From positions 310,001 to 374,000 of the forward strand of contig NZ_JAPIVS010000001.1 of assembly GCF_026239695.1 (NCBI RefSeq): a stretch of DNA of 64,000 nt. Direction: 5' to 3'. Position numbers and translations under genes: made by a program. The stretch comes from Pedobacter sp. MC2016-15. Lineage in GTDB: Bacteria; Bacteroidota; Bacteroidia; Sphingobacteriales; Sphingobacteriaceae. Shown one piece after another: positions 1 through 8,774 of the stretch (within the stretch, counting starts at the first letter, position 1; every line of letters begins with the position of its first letter). The notes below the pieces were generated by a model. The model did no database searches and was not told the origin of the DNA. It saw only the letters and a list, made by a program, of their open reading frames with translations.

Positions 1-232
1 AATAGGGATAATAAGTACTTTTCTCAAACCAGTTACCCAGTCCATTGTCAAAGTTATAATAATTGATGACAGAACTATCTCTAACTGGCGCAGCGGCGGA
101 TGAAGAATTTTCCGGAGCCGTTGGCGTAGTTGTTTGTTCAAGACTATCCTTCTGGCAGCCCATGAATAAAAACGCGGAAATGAGAGTGATGACCAAAAGA
201 ATTTGAGATTGGGGATTACGGAGCTTTTTCAT
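1..232 (-). CDS. Lipoprotein, 3' end outside the window
   Basis: The reading frame starts at the ATG at 232-230 and runs off the left edge, so only the first 77 residues are visible. The N-terminus has two lysines, a hydrophobic stretch and a lipobox ending in FMGC, followed by a Ser/Thr/Pro/Ala-rich linker (residues about 30-55), then a sequence with NYYNFDNGLGNWFE. This is a typical Bacteroidota surface or periplasmic lipoprotein start. The piece after the linker resembles the first strand of a concanavalin-like or carbohydrate-binding domain, but too little is present to name a family. It is the last minus-strand gene in line with the polysaccharide locus, 94 bp after the acetyltransferase, and need not belong to that operon. 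Confidence 0.75.
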   Translation of the reverse strand, partial: MKKLRNPQSQILLVITLISAFLFMGCQKDSLEQTTTPTAPENSSSAAAPVRDSSVINYYNFDNGLGNWFEKSTYYPY

Positions 233-326
233 AACGATCTGATTGGTAGTCAAATCTACTACAATAAAACTGTAATCCAATAAACAAAAGGATTATTTTA
301 CACAAATAGGGGAATTAATTACACAT

Positions 327-839
327 CTATACCCGGTACCTGATAATTTTCGCTGGCACACCTCCTACAATTGCATAGGCAGGAACATCTTTTGTCACCA
401 CTGCACCCGCACCTACAATAGCGCCCTTCTCGATATTAATACCCGGCATTATCACCACATTACGGCCAATCCATACGTCATCTTTAATCACTACAGGACG
501 TACTCCGGTAGATCCCTGCTGGATGATTGGCACATCGATTGTGTCGAAATTGTGCGTTACGGCCAGAATAGCGACGTTTTGAGCGATCAAAACATAATTC
601 CCGATAATGGCCGACTGGATATAAACGTCCTCATTTACCTGGCAATGGTGCCCGATTTCGATAATATCCCGCTGTCCGAATTTGAAGCCCGGCTGCACTT
701 TGGTATGATCCCCGATCTTCATCAATCCACGCAATACTCTTATCCGCAGTGAATTAAAAAACATCCCCATTGGAAAGTAAGTCGCCGGAAGATGACGGAC
801 AAAGCAGTAATAGAGCATGAGTAAAAGCTTCTTCTTCAT
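327..839 (-). CDS. Left-handed beta-helix O-acetyltransferase (WcaF/maltose acetyltransferase-like)
   Basis: 170 aa. Residues about 45-165 show hexapeptide repeats (for example [39 protein letters not shown]) and the family-typical end [12 protein letters not shown]. Such enzymes form trimers and transfer acetyl from acetyl-CoA to a sugar hydroxyl in the cytoplasm. The HNF sequence near residue 97 supplies the likely catalytic His. It closes the minus-strand polysaccharide gene run, 28 bp downstream of a GT4 gene, so acetylation of a lipid-linked repeat unit is the likely job (inference). The acceptor sugar cannot be told from sequence. Confidence 0.85.
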   Translation of the reverse strand: MKKKLLLMLYYCFVRHLPATYFPMGMFFNSLRIRVLRGLMKIGDHTKVQPGFKFGQRDIIEIGHHCQVNEDVYIQSAIIGNYVLIAQNVAILAVTHNFDTIDVPIIQQGSTGVRPVVIKDDVWIGRNVVIMPGINIEKGAIVGAGAVVTKDVPAYAIVGGVPAKIIRYRV

Positions 840-867
840 AGTTTTAGGTTCTGATTTACGACAATTC

Positions 868-1833
868 TTATTTCTGCTGCAAAGTCTCCTTGTAGAGATG
901 AAAGATCCTTTCAGAAACCTTACGTGAGTTCAGCCCCATCTCAATCAGCTTCTCCCTGCCGTTACTCAGCCTCGCTGATGCGGGAAGGTTCATGATCTTC
1001 ACCACCGGCTCCAGGAAGTCCCTGAAATCGAGATTGTTAACCACAGTAGAATTAGCCACCCCTGCAAGCAAATCATCCACATCACCCACATTTGTGGAGA
1101 TGATTGGCCTGTTGCAAGCCATAGCCTCTTTTATAATCTGGGGACTTCCTTCCACAGTTGAGGTCATCAGTAACAGATCGATCTTTCCTAATCCCGCTAT
1201 CACTTCCTCCCTGGTCAGGTTATGGAATTCAATGATATCAATAGTAGATGCTTTTCGCAGTTCTGTTATAATCTGCATGAACAGCGGATGATTCTTCTCC
1301 GGCCGTGCTTTATTCCCCGGGAAGCCAATGGTAAAATGAGGAGCACGTTTAGGCTCAGCAGAATTACTGAATAGTTCCAGATCTGTACCGCAGGGAAGCT
1401 TCACCAGCTTATCTTTATATTGATCCAACAGGCTGATCATTGTATCATTTAATACAATTACCTTCTGCACCCTCTTTACAATAGCCATCGTCAGATTCTT
1501 CTGCATCAGGTGGTTGATATATCCTTTCTTCTGAAACAGCTCTCCGCTGTGCAGCGTCACAATCACAGGCACTTTAGGTGTATAAAACAAAAGAAATAGC
1601 CCTGAAATACCATAATGAATGTGAATCAGGTCATAGTTTCCCTGTTCTATCTTTTTACGCAGGGCGAAGATGCTTTTGAAATAGTTGAGTTTGCTCTCGC
1701 GGCCATTGATAAAATACACATCATTCTCCACTCCTTCATCCTTCCGTAACGCATCGATTTGTTCTTTCACATGAATGCCAAAATAGATATAGTCTGGCAC
1801 CGGGTACATATTGGTAATAAATAATACTTTCAT
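868..1833 (-). CDS. GT4-family glycosyltransferase
   Basis: 321 aa, a GT-B fold enzyme. The N-terminal half begins [19 protein letters not shown], typical of GT4 acceptor domains. The C-terminal half carries [20 protein letters not shown] and GDVDDLL, the conserved nucleotide-sugar-binding region with the E-x7-E pattern. It is slightly shorter than the usual 360-400 aa but both lobes are represented. It should transfer one sugar to the growing lipid-linked repeat unit on the cytoplasmic side. It sits between a GT2 gene (36 bp upstream) and the acetyltransferase, and is probably co-transcribed with both. Confidence 0.88.
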   Translation of the reverse strand: MKVLFITNMYPVPDYIYFGIHVKEQIDALRKDEGVENDVYFINGRESKLNYFKSIFALRKKIEQGNYDLIHIHYGISGLFLLFYTPKVPVIVTLHSGELFQKKGYINHLMQKNLTMAIVKRVQKVIVLNDTMISLLDQYKDKLVKLPCGTDLELFSNSAEPKRAPHFTIGFPGNKARPEKNHPLFMQIITELRKASTIDIIEFHNLTREEVIAGLGKIDLLLMTSTVEGSPQIIKEAMACNRPIISTNVGDVDDLLAGVANSTVVNNLDFRDFLEPVVKIMNLPASARLSNGREKLIEMGLNSRKVSERIFHLYKETLQQK

Positions 1834-1869
1834 AACAGCGTTAATAATGAGATTTAGATAGCGTTTATA

Positions 1870-2850
1870 TTATACTTTTTTTGAGACATCGGCATCGGTC
1901 AGGCGGCAATACATCTTCATGGCCTGCTCATATACCGGCGGACTGAAATTAAAAATCCTGTAAGCGTACTCATGTTTTTTTCTGAGCACCCCACTTTTTG
2001 CAAATGCAGCGTAATCCCTGAGGTTGGAGACGACCAGCCTGTAATCTTCCAGATAGGCATCTTTCCCGGATAAGATCAGCAGGTTCAGTAGGGAGATATG
2101 GGTGATAAAATCGAACTCACGCGCCAAGCCATTTAACTCAGGCAATTCCTCCTTACAGGCAGCCACAATCTTTTGCGAAAGCGCGATGGTATCCATCCAT
2201 TTCACACTGAACTTGCTCATGCTGACAGAATTATCACGGATGATATAATTGTATAGGAGTTGATCATCAAATACACTCTTCCGGGCTTTCATAAATACCA
2301 GGAAGTTATAATAGATATCCTCATTGATTCTGCCTTCAAATTTTGCACTCTTCGCCAGCTCAGCTTTGTATATCTTATCATATACACTGCGCAGGAACTT
2401 CTTTTTCAACAGCGCTGACACCCCTTCGGCACGATCGTAAACAGTCGTATTGCCTGTCCCGTAATAAACCTCCACCTTATCAGGAAAAAACTTCTGCACA
2501 CCGCAGACCGAAATATCAGCCTCATGTTTCTTTGCATTCCGCATAAGGATCTCGTACATATCTGGCTCCAGTGTATCGTCACAATCCACAAAACCGATAT
2601 AGGCACCCCTTGCGTGGTTCAGTCCTTTGTTCCTGGCCGAAGACACCCCTCCGTTCTGCTGATGGAAGACCCTCACCCTGCTATCAACATTCGCATAGTA
2701 GTCACATTTCTTCCCGCTGTCATCTGTTGAGCCATCATTGACCAGGATAAGCTCCAGGTCGGTGTACGACTGGTTCAGGATGGACATAATAGAAGAATCA
2801 ATATACAATTCTTTGTTATAAACCGGGACAATAACAGAAAGAGAAGCCAT
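1870..2850 (-). CDS. GT2-family glycosyltransferase
   Basis: About 326 aa from the ATG at 2850 (MASLSVIVPVYNK). An in-frame ATG nine codons upstream is possible, but GT2 proteins normally start right at this strand. The GT-A signature is complete: VIVPVYNKE, LILVNDGSTDDS, GGVSSARNKG and the metal-binding FVDCDD near residue 88. The C-terminal third is helical and not conserved, which is usual. It probably adds one sugar of the exopolysaccharide repeat in the cytoplasm. It follows the flippase gene with a 47 bp gap. Confidence 0.88.
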   Translation of the reverse strand: MASLSVIVPVYNKELYIDSSIMSILNQSYTDLELILVNDGSTDDSGKKCDYYANVDSRVRVFHQQNGGVSSARNKGLNHARGAYIGFVDCDDTLEPDMYEILMRNAKKHEADISVCGVQKFFPDKVEVYYGTGNTTVYDRAEGVSALLKKKFLRSVYDKIYKAELAKSAKFEGRINEDIYYNFLVFMKARKSVFDDQLLYNYIIRDNSVSMSKFSVKWMDTIALSQKIVAACKEELPELNGLAREFDFITHISLLNLLILSGKDAYLEDYRLVVSNLRDYAAFAKSGVLRKKHEYAYRIFNFSPPVYEQAMKMYCRLTDADVSKKV

Positions 2851-2897
2851 GTATGAGCGTTTTAAAAGGGATATCAAATTGGTTTATAAAATTATAA

Positions 2898-4382
2898 TTA
2901 CATGCTACCATTAAACTGCAGATTTTCTTTGGGGCCATTCTCGAAATGCCCCCTGATCTTTGTAAACAGGTACACCATTGCCGGAATCATGACCAGCAGG
3001 AAAAAGCAGGCAAACACGATCAATGCATCAAATGCCTGTGAAGCAAATTGATAACATAAGATAAATGCAGCCGCGGCAACATAGAATGCCACTGCACTTT
3101 GTATCGTGTTGATCTTCATTCTGATCAGCAGGATGTTCTGTGAGATGTGGAAGATCGTAAAGGAAATAAAGATGGAATAGTTAAGAACTGAAAGTGAAGA
3201 GAAGAAATGCAGACCGATCAAAGAGCAAGTCAGGTTGATCACCAGCGCCATAAAGTTGAGCAGCATATCCATCTTTTCCAGTTTCATCGCCACCAAAAGA
3301 TTGGCCTGCAGAAAAACCGTAGGGAATACAATCAGCGTCAGGAACATCTCTTTCATGCAATTGCCCGCCGTCAGAAACTTATCCCCAAAAATCAGGGTGA
3401 TCAGGATATCTGAGAAGGAATACATAAAAGCATAGGAGAAAATCACAAAGAGGCCAAAACCCATGGAAATCACACTATACAATGATCTTATCTTTTCATA
3501 GTCGTTCGCCGCTATCAGCTTCACAAAACGCGGATAAATTGTAGTCGAGGCCACAATACACAACATCGTAAAGATGGAGAAGATCTTATAGGAAATCTCG
3601 TAATTGGCGACATCCGCTGCCGTCAAATATTTCGAGATAATGATCGTCGCGCTGCGCCAGAACAAGATTGAGGAGCCGACGATCAGGATAAATTTCCAGT
3701 TCATCAGCACATTCTTTTGCAAGTCTGCCCATGAAATTTTGAACAGCCACAGTTTCTTCAGACTGATGCTTCCCCCGGAACCGATCTGGATAAACACCCC
3801 TACTGTCAGGAGCCTGATCACGACGAGAACTATAGAAAGATAAGCTAATGATATCGGAAGAACAAACAAGAGACACCCCGCGATGAGTCTCAGTAAACCT
3901 TCTACCGCCATGATAATCGCCGTCTTTCTTTGTTCAGACTGCGCGATATTCAGGTGTTTCAAAGCATAAATGATATTATCAAAAATGATGTTAGTCCCCA
4001 GTATCAGCGTCAGCATCCTGATCTGCTGGTCTTCATAAATCACAAAAGCCAGCGCGATATTGATCGCATAAAAAACAATACCCAGAAAGCCCTGTACCTT
4101 GATGAAGCGGTACACCAAAGTATCGCGGTCATCTGTTTCATGACCATATTCGCGGATAAACCAGAGCCCCAGGCCCATTGAAGAGAATCCCACGATCAGC
4201 TGATAAATCGTGTTTGCAATCAGGAAATGCGAAAACTCAGTAATCGAGTACTGCCGTGACAGGATCACAAAAAACGCACTCAGGAACAGCGTCTGAAATA
4301 AGGTTGATACTATCCCCCAAAGACTGTTACTCACCAGACCGGACCGTCCAAAGATATTTTTCGGACTAAATTGACTCTTCAT
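2898..4382 (-). CDS. Wzx-like polysaccharide flippase (MOP superfamily)
   Basis: 494 aa, almost entirely hydrophobic, with about 12-14 membrane segments spread evenly over the length, as in the polysaccharide-specific transport branch of the MOP superfamily. The start KNIFGRSGLVSNSLWGIVSTLFQTLFLSAFFVILSR is typical of Wzx proteins. It should flip the undecaprenyl-linked repeat unit across the inner membrane. Its first 17 nt overlap the end of the upstream polymerase/ligase gene, indicating translational coupling. Assignment rests on topology and neighbours; Wzx primary sequence is poorly conserved. Confidence 0.85.
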   Translation of the reverse strand: MKSQFSPKNIFGRSGLVSNSLWGIVSTLFQTLFLSAFFVILSRQYSITEFSHFLIANTIYQLIVGFSSMGLGLWFIREYGHETDDRDTLVYRFIKVQGFLGIVFYAINIALAFVIYEDQQIRMLTLILGTNIIFDNIIYALKHLNIAQSEQRKTAIIMAVEGLLRLIAGCLLFVLPISLAYLSIVLVVIRLLTVGVFIQIGSGGSISLKKLWLFKISWADLQKNVLMNWKFILIVGSSILFWRSATIIISKYLTAADVANYEISYKIFSIFTMLCIVASTTIYPRFVKLIAANDYEKIRSLYSVISMGFGLFVIFSYAFMYSFSDILITLIFGDKFLTAGNCMKEMFLTLIVFPTVFLQANLLVAMKLEKMDMLLNFMALVINLTCSLIGLHFFSSLSVLNYSIFISFTIFHISQNILLIRMKINTIQSAVAFYVAAAAFILCYQFASQAFDALIVFACFFLLVMIPAMVYLFTKIRGHFENGPKENLQFNGSM

Positions 4383-5676
4383 ATGTTTGTGTGCTACGGG
4401 TATTTTGTACGATTAATAAGGTCAGCAAAGTGATCACTACAATCAGTATCCTCCGGTCGTTTAAGGAATAAGCAGAGATAAACGTGACCAGAAAACCCAG
4501 GATTGAAGCAATGAACAAGAAGACCACCGGACTGTTCTCGCCGGAAAGATATTTTTTGATACTATTCAGTACCGGATGAAGTATAAAAAGACAAGTTATG
4601 ATAAAACCAGTGAGCCCCAGTTCCGTCAGGAGCATCCAGTACCCACTCTCCGGCTGACCATATCCGAAAAACACGATTTCATTGCTCTCGTTCAGCATGT
4701 AATTGGTAGAGAAATCCATATTATACCATTTATAGTTGCCGAAGCCCACGCCCAGCCAGGTATTGTGCTGAAAGATCACAGCAGCCTCATCCCAGATTGC
4801 CGCCCGGAACAAGTAATCCTCATTGAGCGTATCCACCCTGTTAAAGATCGTCAGCGACTCCGATAGCGATAAAAACGCAAATACCCCCAGTCCGGCGATA
4901 CTCATCATCAAAAACTTGTACTGCGAGTCAAATATGAAAAACAGCAATGCCATACCAACGGCGATCCCCAGCAAGGCAGAGCGCCCACCAGTTAAAAGCA
5001 AGGCTGTCACCATCAGGAAAAACAAGCCATAGTTTCTCCAGTCAGGACGGCGGATATTTGAGACATTCAGCAGAAACAGGAAACAGATCATCACCAGGTA
5101 CTGCCCATACATCTGCGGATCCTGGAAGAAACCCGGATAGCGGATCACACCTTCCAAAGCCGTGTTCCGGTTCAGGGAGGGATAAAACGTAAATTTCAGA
5201 CCCATCAGCAGCTGGGCCGCCAGAAAAACCACAGAGAAAATCGCCACAACCTTCAGCACGCGAATCACCTTCAGCTGAAACTGCCTGTTATCCAGACATT
5301 CAGTGATCAGAGATTTGGTGTAAATGAATACCGGAAAGATCGACAACATAGAAAAGAGTGAACTTTTCACATACCTGGAATGCAGACTGCCAAACAACAC
5401 GGCGAGTACAAAAAAACCAAAAAGCCAGTAGTACAAATTAAAGCCTTCCCGCCGTTTGATCAGTACCACTTCAGCAAAAGTAAAAGGCAAACTCAGGTAA
5501 CACACCACTTCAAACACCCTGAGCCTTCCCCATTCCACCGGTGTCACTGCCAGATCCATCACCGGAAAAAGATAAAGCACATAAATCAGGAAATCCCTTT
5601 TTCTGTCCTTACTCAATACCATCAGCACCGCAAAAAGCGAGACAGCAGCCAGTGAAAGTAAGTGATCGATTTTCAT
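4366..5676 (-). CDS. Wzy/WaaL-like O-antigen polymerase or ligase
   Basis: 436 aa with about 11-12 membrane segments and one larger periplasmic loop (residues about 290-370) containing NTWLGVGFGNYKWYN, the family landmark G(V/I)GFGN of the O-antigen polymerase/ligase domain. A stretch GGRSALLGIAVGMALLFF precedes it. In a Wzx/Wzy pathway such a protein polymerises repeat units in the periplasm. A single such gene in a cluster with Wzc and Wza argues for polymerase rather than lipid A ligase (inference). It overlaps the flippase gene by 17 bp. Confidence 0.82.
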   Translation of the reverse strand: MKIDHLLSLAAVSLFAVLMVLSKDRKRDFLIYVLYLFPVMDLAVTPVEWGRLRVFEVVCYLSLPFTFAEVVLIKRREGFNLYYWLFGFFVLAVLFGSLHSRYVKSSLFSMLSIFPVFIYTKSLITECLDNRQFQLKVIRVLKVVAIFSVVFLAAQLLMGLKFTFYPSLNRNTALEGVIRYPGFFQDPQMYGQYLVMICFLFLLNVSNIRRPDWRNYGLFFLMVTALLLTGGRSALLGIAVGMALLFFIFDSQYKFLMMSIAGLGVFAFLSLSESLTIFNRVDTLNEDYLFRAAIWDEAAVIFQHNTWLGVGFGNYKWYNMDFSTNYMLNESNEIVFFGYGQPESGYWMLLTELGLTGFIITCLFILHPVLNSIKKYLSGENSPVVFLFIASILGFLVTFISAYSLNDRRILIVVITLLTLLIVQNTRSTQTYEESI

Positions 5677-5694
5677 GTTTAAGAGATGATAGGG

Positions 5695-6648
5695 CTAGAT
5701 AATATCTTTGGCAATCAGTTGGGTAAATAATATGGCTCCCTCATTATTCAGATGCCCCTGATCCCAGAAAAAATTGCTGTGCTGAACAAAATGTTCATCA
5801 TTTGAATAATTGTAAAAAGGAATCTTATTCTTTTCTGCGATTTCCTTTATCATTTTTGTCGAACTGTTTTCAGGCAGTAACTTCAGATAGGGAGAAATCG
5901 TAATGTATAATTTGATATTGTGCGACTGACATTCTTTGATAAAAGAGTGATAAACCGCGAGCTTATTCGGATCAATCTTCATGATCTTTTCCGGCTCCGG
6001 ACTATCAAGATCTCCTTTAAATTCTCCAAATAAAGGCAGATAACCGTTGTGTTCCACAAACCTGTTTTTTGATAAGCTACTGTTGCCACTGGCGATGGAG
6101 ATCAGTAAAGAGTTAAAAGGATAGATCTGCGACTTCATCTTGAACTGCTCGAAAGGCCCCCGCAGGGAAGTCACAAAGTCCAGACCCGCGTGATCCCTGC
6201 AATACGGCAGCAACTCCGAAAGGCGGTCGTACGACTCCGTTTTCTGATACAACTCATCACTGAGCAGATCCAGCACGATCACCTTTGGCGTATACCGCTC
6301 CAGCACACATTTCAGAATTGCATAATGATAAAATATCGACTGCCCGTCTTTACCAGAATTATAAAAAGGCATCTTGTTTATTGACGTCAGAGAATCGGTC
6401 ACAAAATGGTGGCTTGCCCTGGAGGAGCCCATAATAAGACCTTCCGCATGCGTACCTTCAATGGCATAGGTGATGCGCGAAAGCACCCCGTATTTTTGTG
6501 AGAAATAAGCTTTACGCAGGATATTCCCGAAAAGCAGGTCCATCGCCACGAGCAAAATAAGGAACGCGACTACCCTTAACCATACAAATCGCTGCATTAA
6601 CAATGAAAAAACAAAAGGCTTAGCTGGAGATGATACAACGTTGTCCAT
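5695..6648 (-). CDS. SGNH-type membrane-anchored acyltransferase partner of MBOAT (AlgJ/DltD-like)
   Basis: About 317 aa from the ATG at 6648. A longer start at 6687 would overlap the MBOAT gene by 35 bp. One N-terminal transmembrane helix (residues about 20-45) precedes a periplasmic SGNH domain: GSSRASHHF holds the likely nucleophile Ser, and WDQGHLNNEGA near the C-terminus holds the Asp-x2-His pair. Such proteins act with an MBOAT protein to O-acetylate polysaccharides in the periplasm. The partner gene is immediately upstream, which supports the assignment. The acceptor here is presumably the exopolysaccharide. Confidence 0.82.
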   Translation of the reverse strand: MDNVVSSPAKPFVFSLLMQRFVWLRVVAFLILLVAMDLLFGNILRKAYFSQKYGVLSRITYAIEGTHAEGLIMGSSRASHHFVTDSLTSINKMPFYNSGKDGQSIFYHYAILKCVLERYTPKVIVLDLLSDELYQKTESYDRLSELLPYCRDHAGLDFVTSLRGPFEQFKMKSQIYPFNSLLISIASGNSSLSKNRFVEHNGYLPLFGEFKGDLDSPEPEKIMKIDPNKLAVYHSFIKECQSHNIKLYITISPYLKLLPENSSTKMIKEIAEKNKIPFYNYSNDEHFVQHSNFFWDQGHLNNEGAILFTQLIAKDII

Positions 6649-6652
6649 GATC

Positions 6653-8164
6653 TTAAAATTGAAAATAAATAAACTGTCCGCCGTCAAACACCCCCAGCAG
6701 CAGGATCAGAATAATCGCCACTGCGTAAGAAGTATAACGTGCAAATCTGTAACTGCTCGTAAATAGATTAATCTTACCCCATTTGAATTCGTTAACACTC
6801 TCCATTAATAGCAACAGCATCACCGAAAGCAAAGTATAAATCAGCATCGAAGGGTTATCATACCATAACTTCCCGTTCAGATGAATGATCTTTTTAAGTA
6901 TCAAAGTAGCATGATCAAGGCCATCAGCCCTGAAGAAGATCCATGCCAGACAGGCCATAAAGAAAGTACTGATCCGCTGGTAGACCGCATAACCTGAGCT
7001 TTCCATATTGATCTTCAGAACTCCGCAGATCTGTTTAATTGGCTTCGCGAGCAATTTCCCGGCGATCAGATACACCCCGTTGATACCGCCCCAGATAATG
7101 AATGTCCAGCTTGCACCGTGCCACAGACCACTCACTAAAAACACGATCATGATATTGAGGTAAGCCCTGGGAATGGCGACCCGGTTACCCCCCATGGGGA
7201 TATACAGATAATCTGTGAACCAGCTGGAGAGCGAAATATGCCAGCGCCGCCAGAACTCTGCCATGGTCCTGGAGAAATATGGCCTCCTGAAATTCGTCAT
7301 CAGATCAAATCCCATCACCCTTGCCGCTCCGATTGCAATTTCTGAGTATGCCGAAAAGTCGCAATAGATTTGGAAAGCAAACAGCATCGTCGCGAAAAGC
7401 AGGGTAACCCCCGAATGATTTTCTGCATTGCCGTATACCGTATTCACATAAATCGCGAGCCGGTCGGCAATGATCAACTTCTTGAAAAAGCCCAGCAGCA
7501 TCAGCTTCAGACCGTCCACCATTCTGGAGAAATCAAAGCTCTTTTTCTCATGAAACTGGTGCAGGATGTTTTGCGGACGCTCGATCGGACCCGCAACCAG
7601 CTGGGGATAAAACATCACATATAAAGCATAGATCCCAAAATGCCGCTCCGCCTTCTGGTTACCACGATATACTTCGATGGTATAACTCATTGCCTGGAAA
7701 GTATGAAATGATAGTCCGATAGGCAGAATGATATGTGTCAGGATCGAGAAGTTCGTACCGATCACATTGTTCAGATGCGTATTGATAAAGTTATTATAAC
7801 TGATAATATATTGAGATAACCAGAGTTCATTCAGCATCGGCAGATGTACAGAAAGAAGGCTGTTGATATTAAAAATGATAAAATCATAATATTTGAACAG
7901 GCATAAAAAGCCAATGTTCCCGATCAGACTCAGGATCAGGCACCATTTGCGCCTGCTGCCAGATGATTTTTCAATATAGATCCCGGCGACATAGTCGATC
8001 ACAATCGTAATCAGCAGGATGAGCACATAGATCGGCAGGAAAGTCATGTAAAAGATAAAACTCGCCAGCAGCAGATGCACCCAGCGTATCCGATGCGGCA
8101 ACAGGAAAAAGAGCAGCGTAACTACCGGAAAATAAATCAGAAATTCAAAGGAATTGAAGAGCAT
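6653..8164 (-). CDS. MBOAT-family O-acyltransferase (AlgI/DltB-like)
   Basis: 503 aa with about 11 membrane segments. The start MLFNSFEFLIYFPVVTLLFF is characteristic of AlgI-like MBOAT proteins. The catalytic region contains EFWRRWHISLSSWFTDYLYIP and, near residue 345, SGLWHGASWTF with the invariant His. These proteins pass acetyl groups from a cytoplasmic donor across the inner membrane for O-acetylation of an extracytoplasmic polysaccharide. It pairs with the adjacent SGNH protein and lies 6 bp after the CysE-like gene. Confidence 0.93.
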   Translation of the reverse strand: MLFNSFEFLIYFPVVTLLFFLLPHRIRWVHLLLASFIFYMTFLPIYVLILLITIVIDYVAGIYIEKSSGSRRKWCLILSLIGNIGFLCLFKYYDFIIFNINSLLSVHLPMLNELWLSQYIISYNNFINTHLNNVIGTNFSILTHIILPIGLSFHTFQAMSYTIEVYRGNQKAERHFGIYALYVMFYPQLVAGPIERPQNILHQFHEKKSFDFSRMVDGLKLMLLGFFKKLIIADRLAIYVNTVYGNAENHSGVTLLFATMLFAFQIYCDFSAYSEIAIGAARVMGFDLMTNFRRPYFSRTMAEFWRRWHISLSSWFTDYLYIPMGGNRVAIPRAYLNIMIVFLVSGLWHGASWTFIIWGGINGVYLIAGKLLAKPIKQICGVLKINMESSGYAVYQRISTFFMACLAWIFFRADGLDHATLILKKIIHLNGKLWYDNPSMLIYTLLSVMLLLLMESVNEFKWGKINLFTSSYRFARYTSYAVAIILILLLGVFDGGQFIYFQF

Positions 8165-8170
8165 ATGAAT

Positions 8171-8746
8171 TTATAGGTTATTAGGATCGCGAACTTTTAT
8201 AATACGGGCCGGCACCCCCACAACAGTACAGTTGTCGGGCACATCTTTCACCACGACTGCATTGGCACCAACGATTACATTATTTCCAACTACCACATTA
8301 CCAATGATCTTCGCCCCTGCGTAGACCGTTACATTGTCCTTCAGCGTCGGCCGGTCGGTCTTATTGGAAAAACCAATCGTCACCTGCTGATTGATCCAGC
8401 AATTGCTGCCGACAGAATGCGCATTGATGATTGTGCTGAAACCATGTTGTATGAACAAACCCGGGCCTATTTCCGGAGTATTGATAAATAACGTCGACAT
8501 ACCCGGACAAAGGAAACTGATGAAATGTTTGAGGCGACCGGCACGGTAATAAAATAAGTTTCTGAACTCAGGAAAGAAGGCCATGAGGTAGACAAAACCC
8601 GATGCGGCATCCTGATTCTGTTTTTCAATCACCTCCAGCCAGCGGATCACATCAGCATTCATCAGATGCTTGTTTTTATGCGTTAAGAACAAGAGCACAT
8701 GAGGAAAACACCTGATGAAAGTTAGAAGGACGATTATTCGTTTCAA
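8171..8746 (-). CDS. CysE/EpsH-like hexapeptide acetyltransferase
   Basis: 191 aa. The middle region has FINTPEIGPGLFIQHGFSTIINAHSVGSNCWINQQVTIGF, the serine-acetyltransferase-type beta-helix with the catalytic-type His of IQHG, then NVVVGNNVIVGANAVVVKDVPDNCTVVGVPARIIK. True CysE proteins have a longer helical N-terminus and different neighbours. In exopolysaccharide clusters this shorter form is usually a sugar or aminosugar acetyltransferase. It lies between the Wzc-like kinase and the MBOAT gene, so a role in decorating the polysaccharide is more likely than cysteine synthesis. Confidence 0.85.
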   Translation of the reverse strand: MKRIIVLLTFIRCFPHVLLFLTHKNKHLMNADVIRWLEVIEKQNQDAASGFVYLMAFFPEFRNLFYYRAGRLKHFISFLCPGMSTLFINTPEIGPGLFIQHGFSTIINAHSVGSNCWINQQVTIGFSNKTDRPTLKDNVTVYAGAKIIGNVVVGNNVIVGANAVVVKDVPDNCTVVGVPARIIKVRDPNNL

Positions 8747-8774
8747 GATCCGCGTTGATTAATAAATTGATATG

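Noticed and set aside
8171-8746. Serine acetyltransferase (CysE) of cysteine synthesis
   Set aside because: Short N-terminus and position inside the exopolysaccharide operon favour a sugar acetyltransferase.
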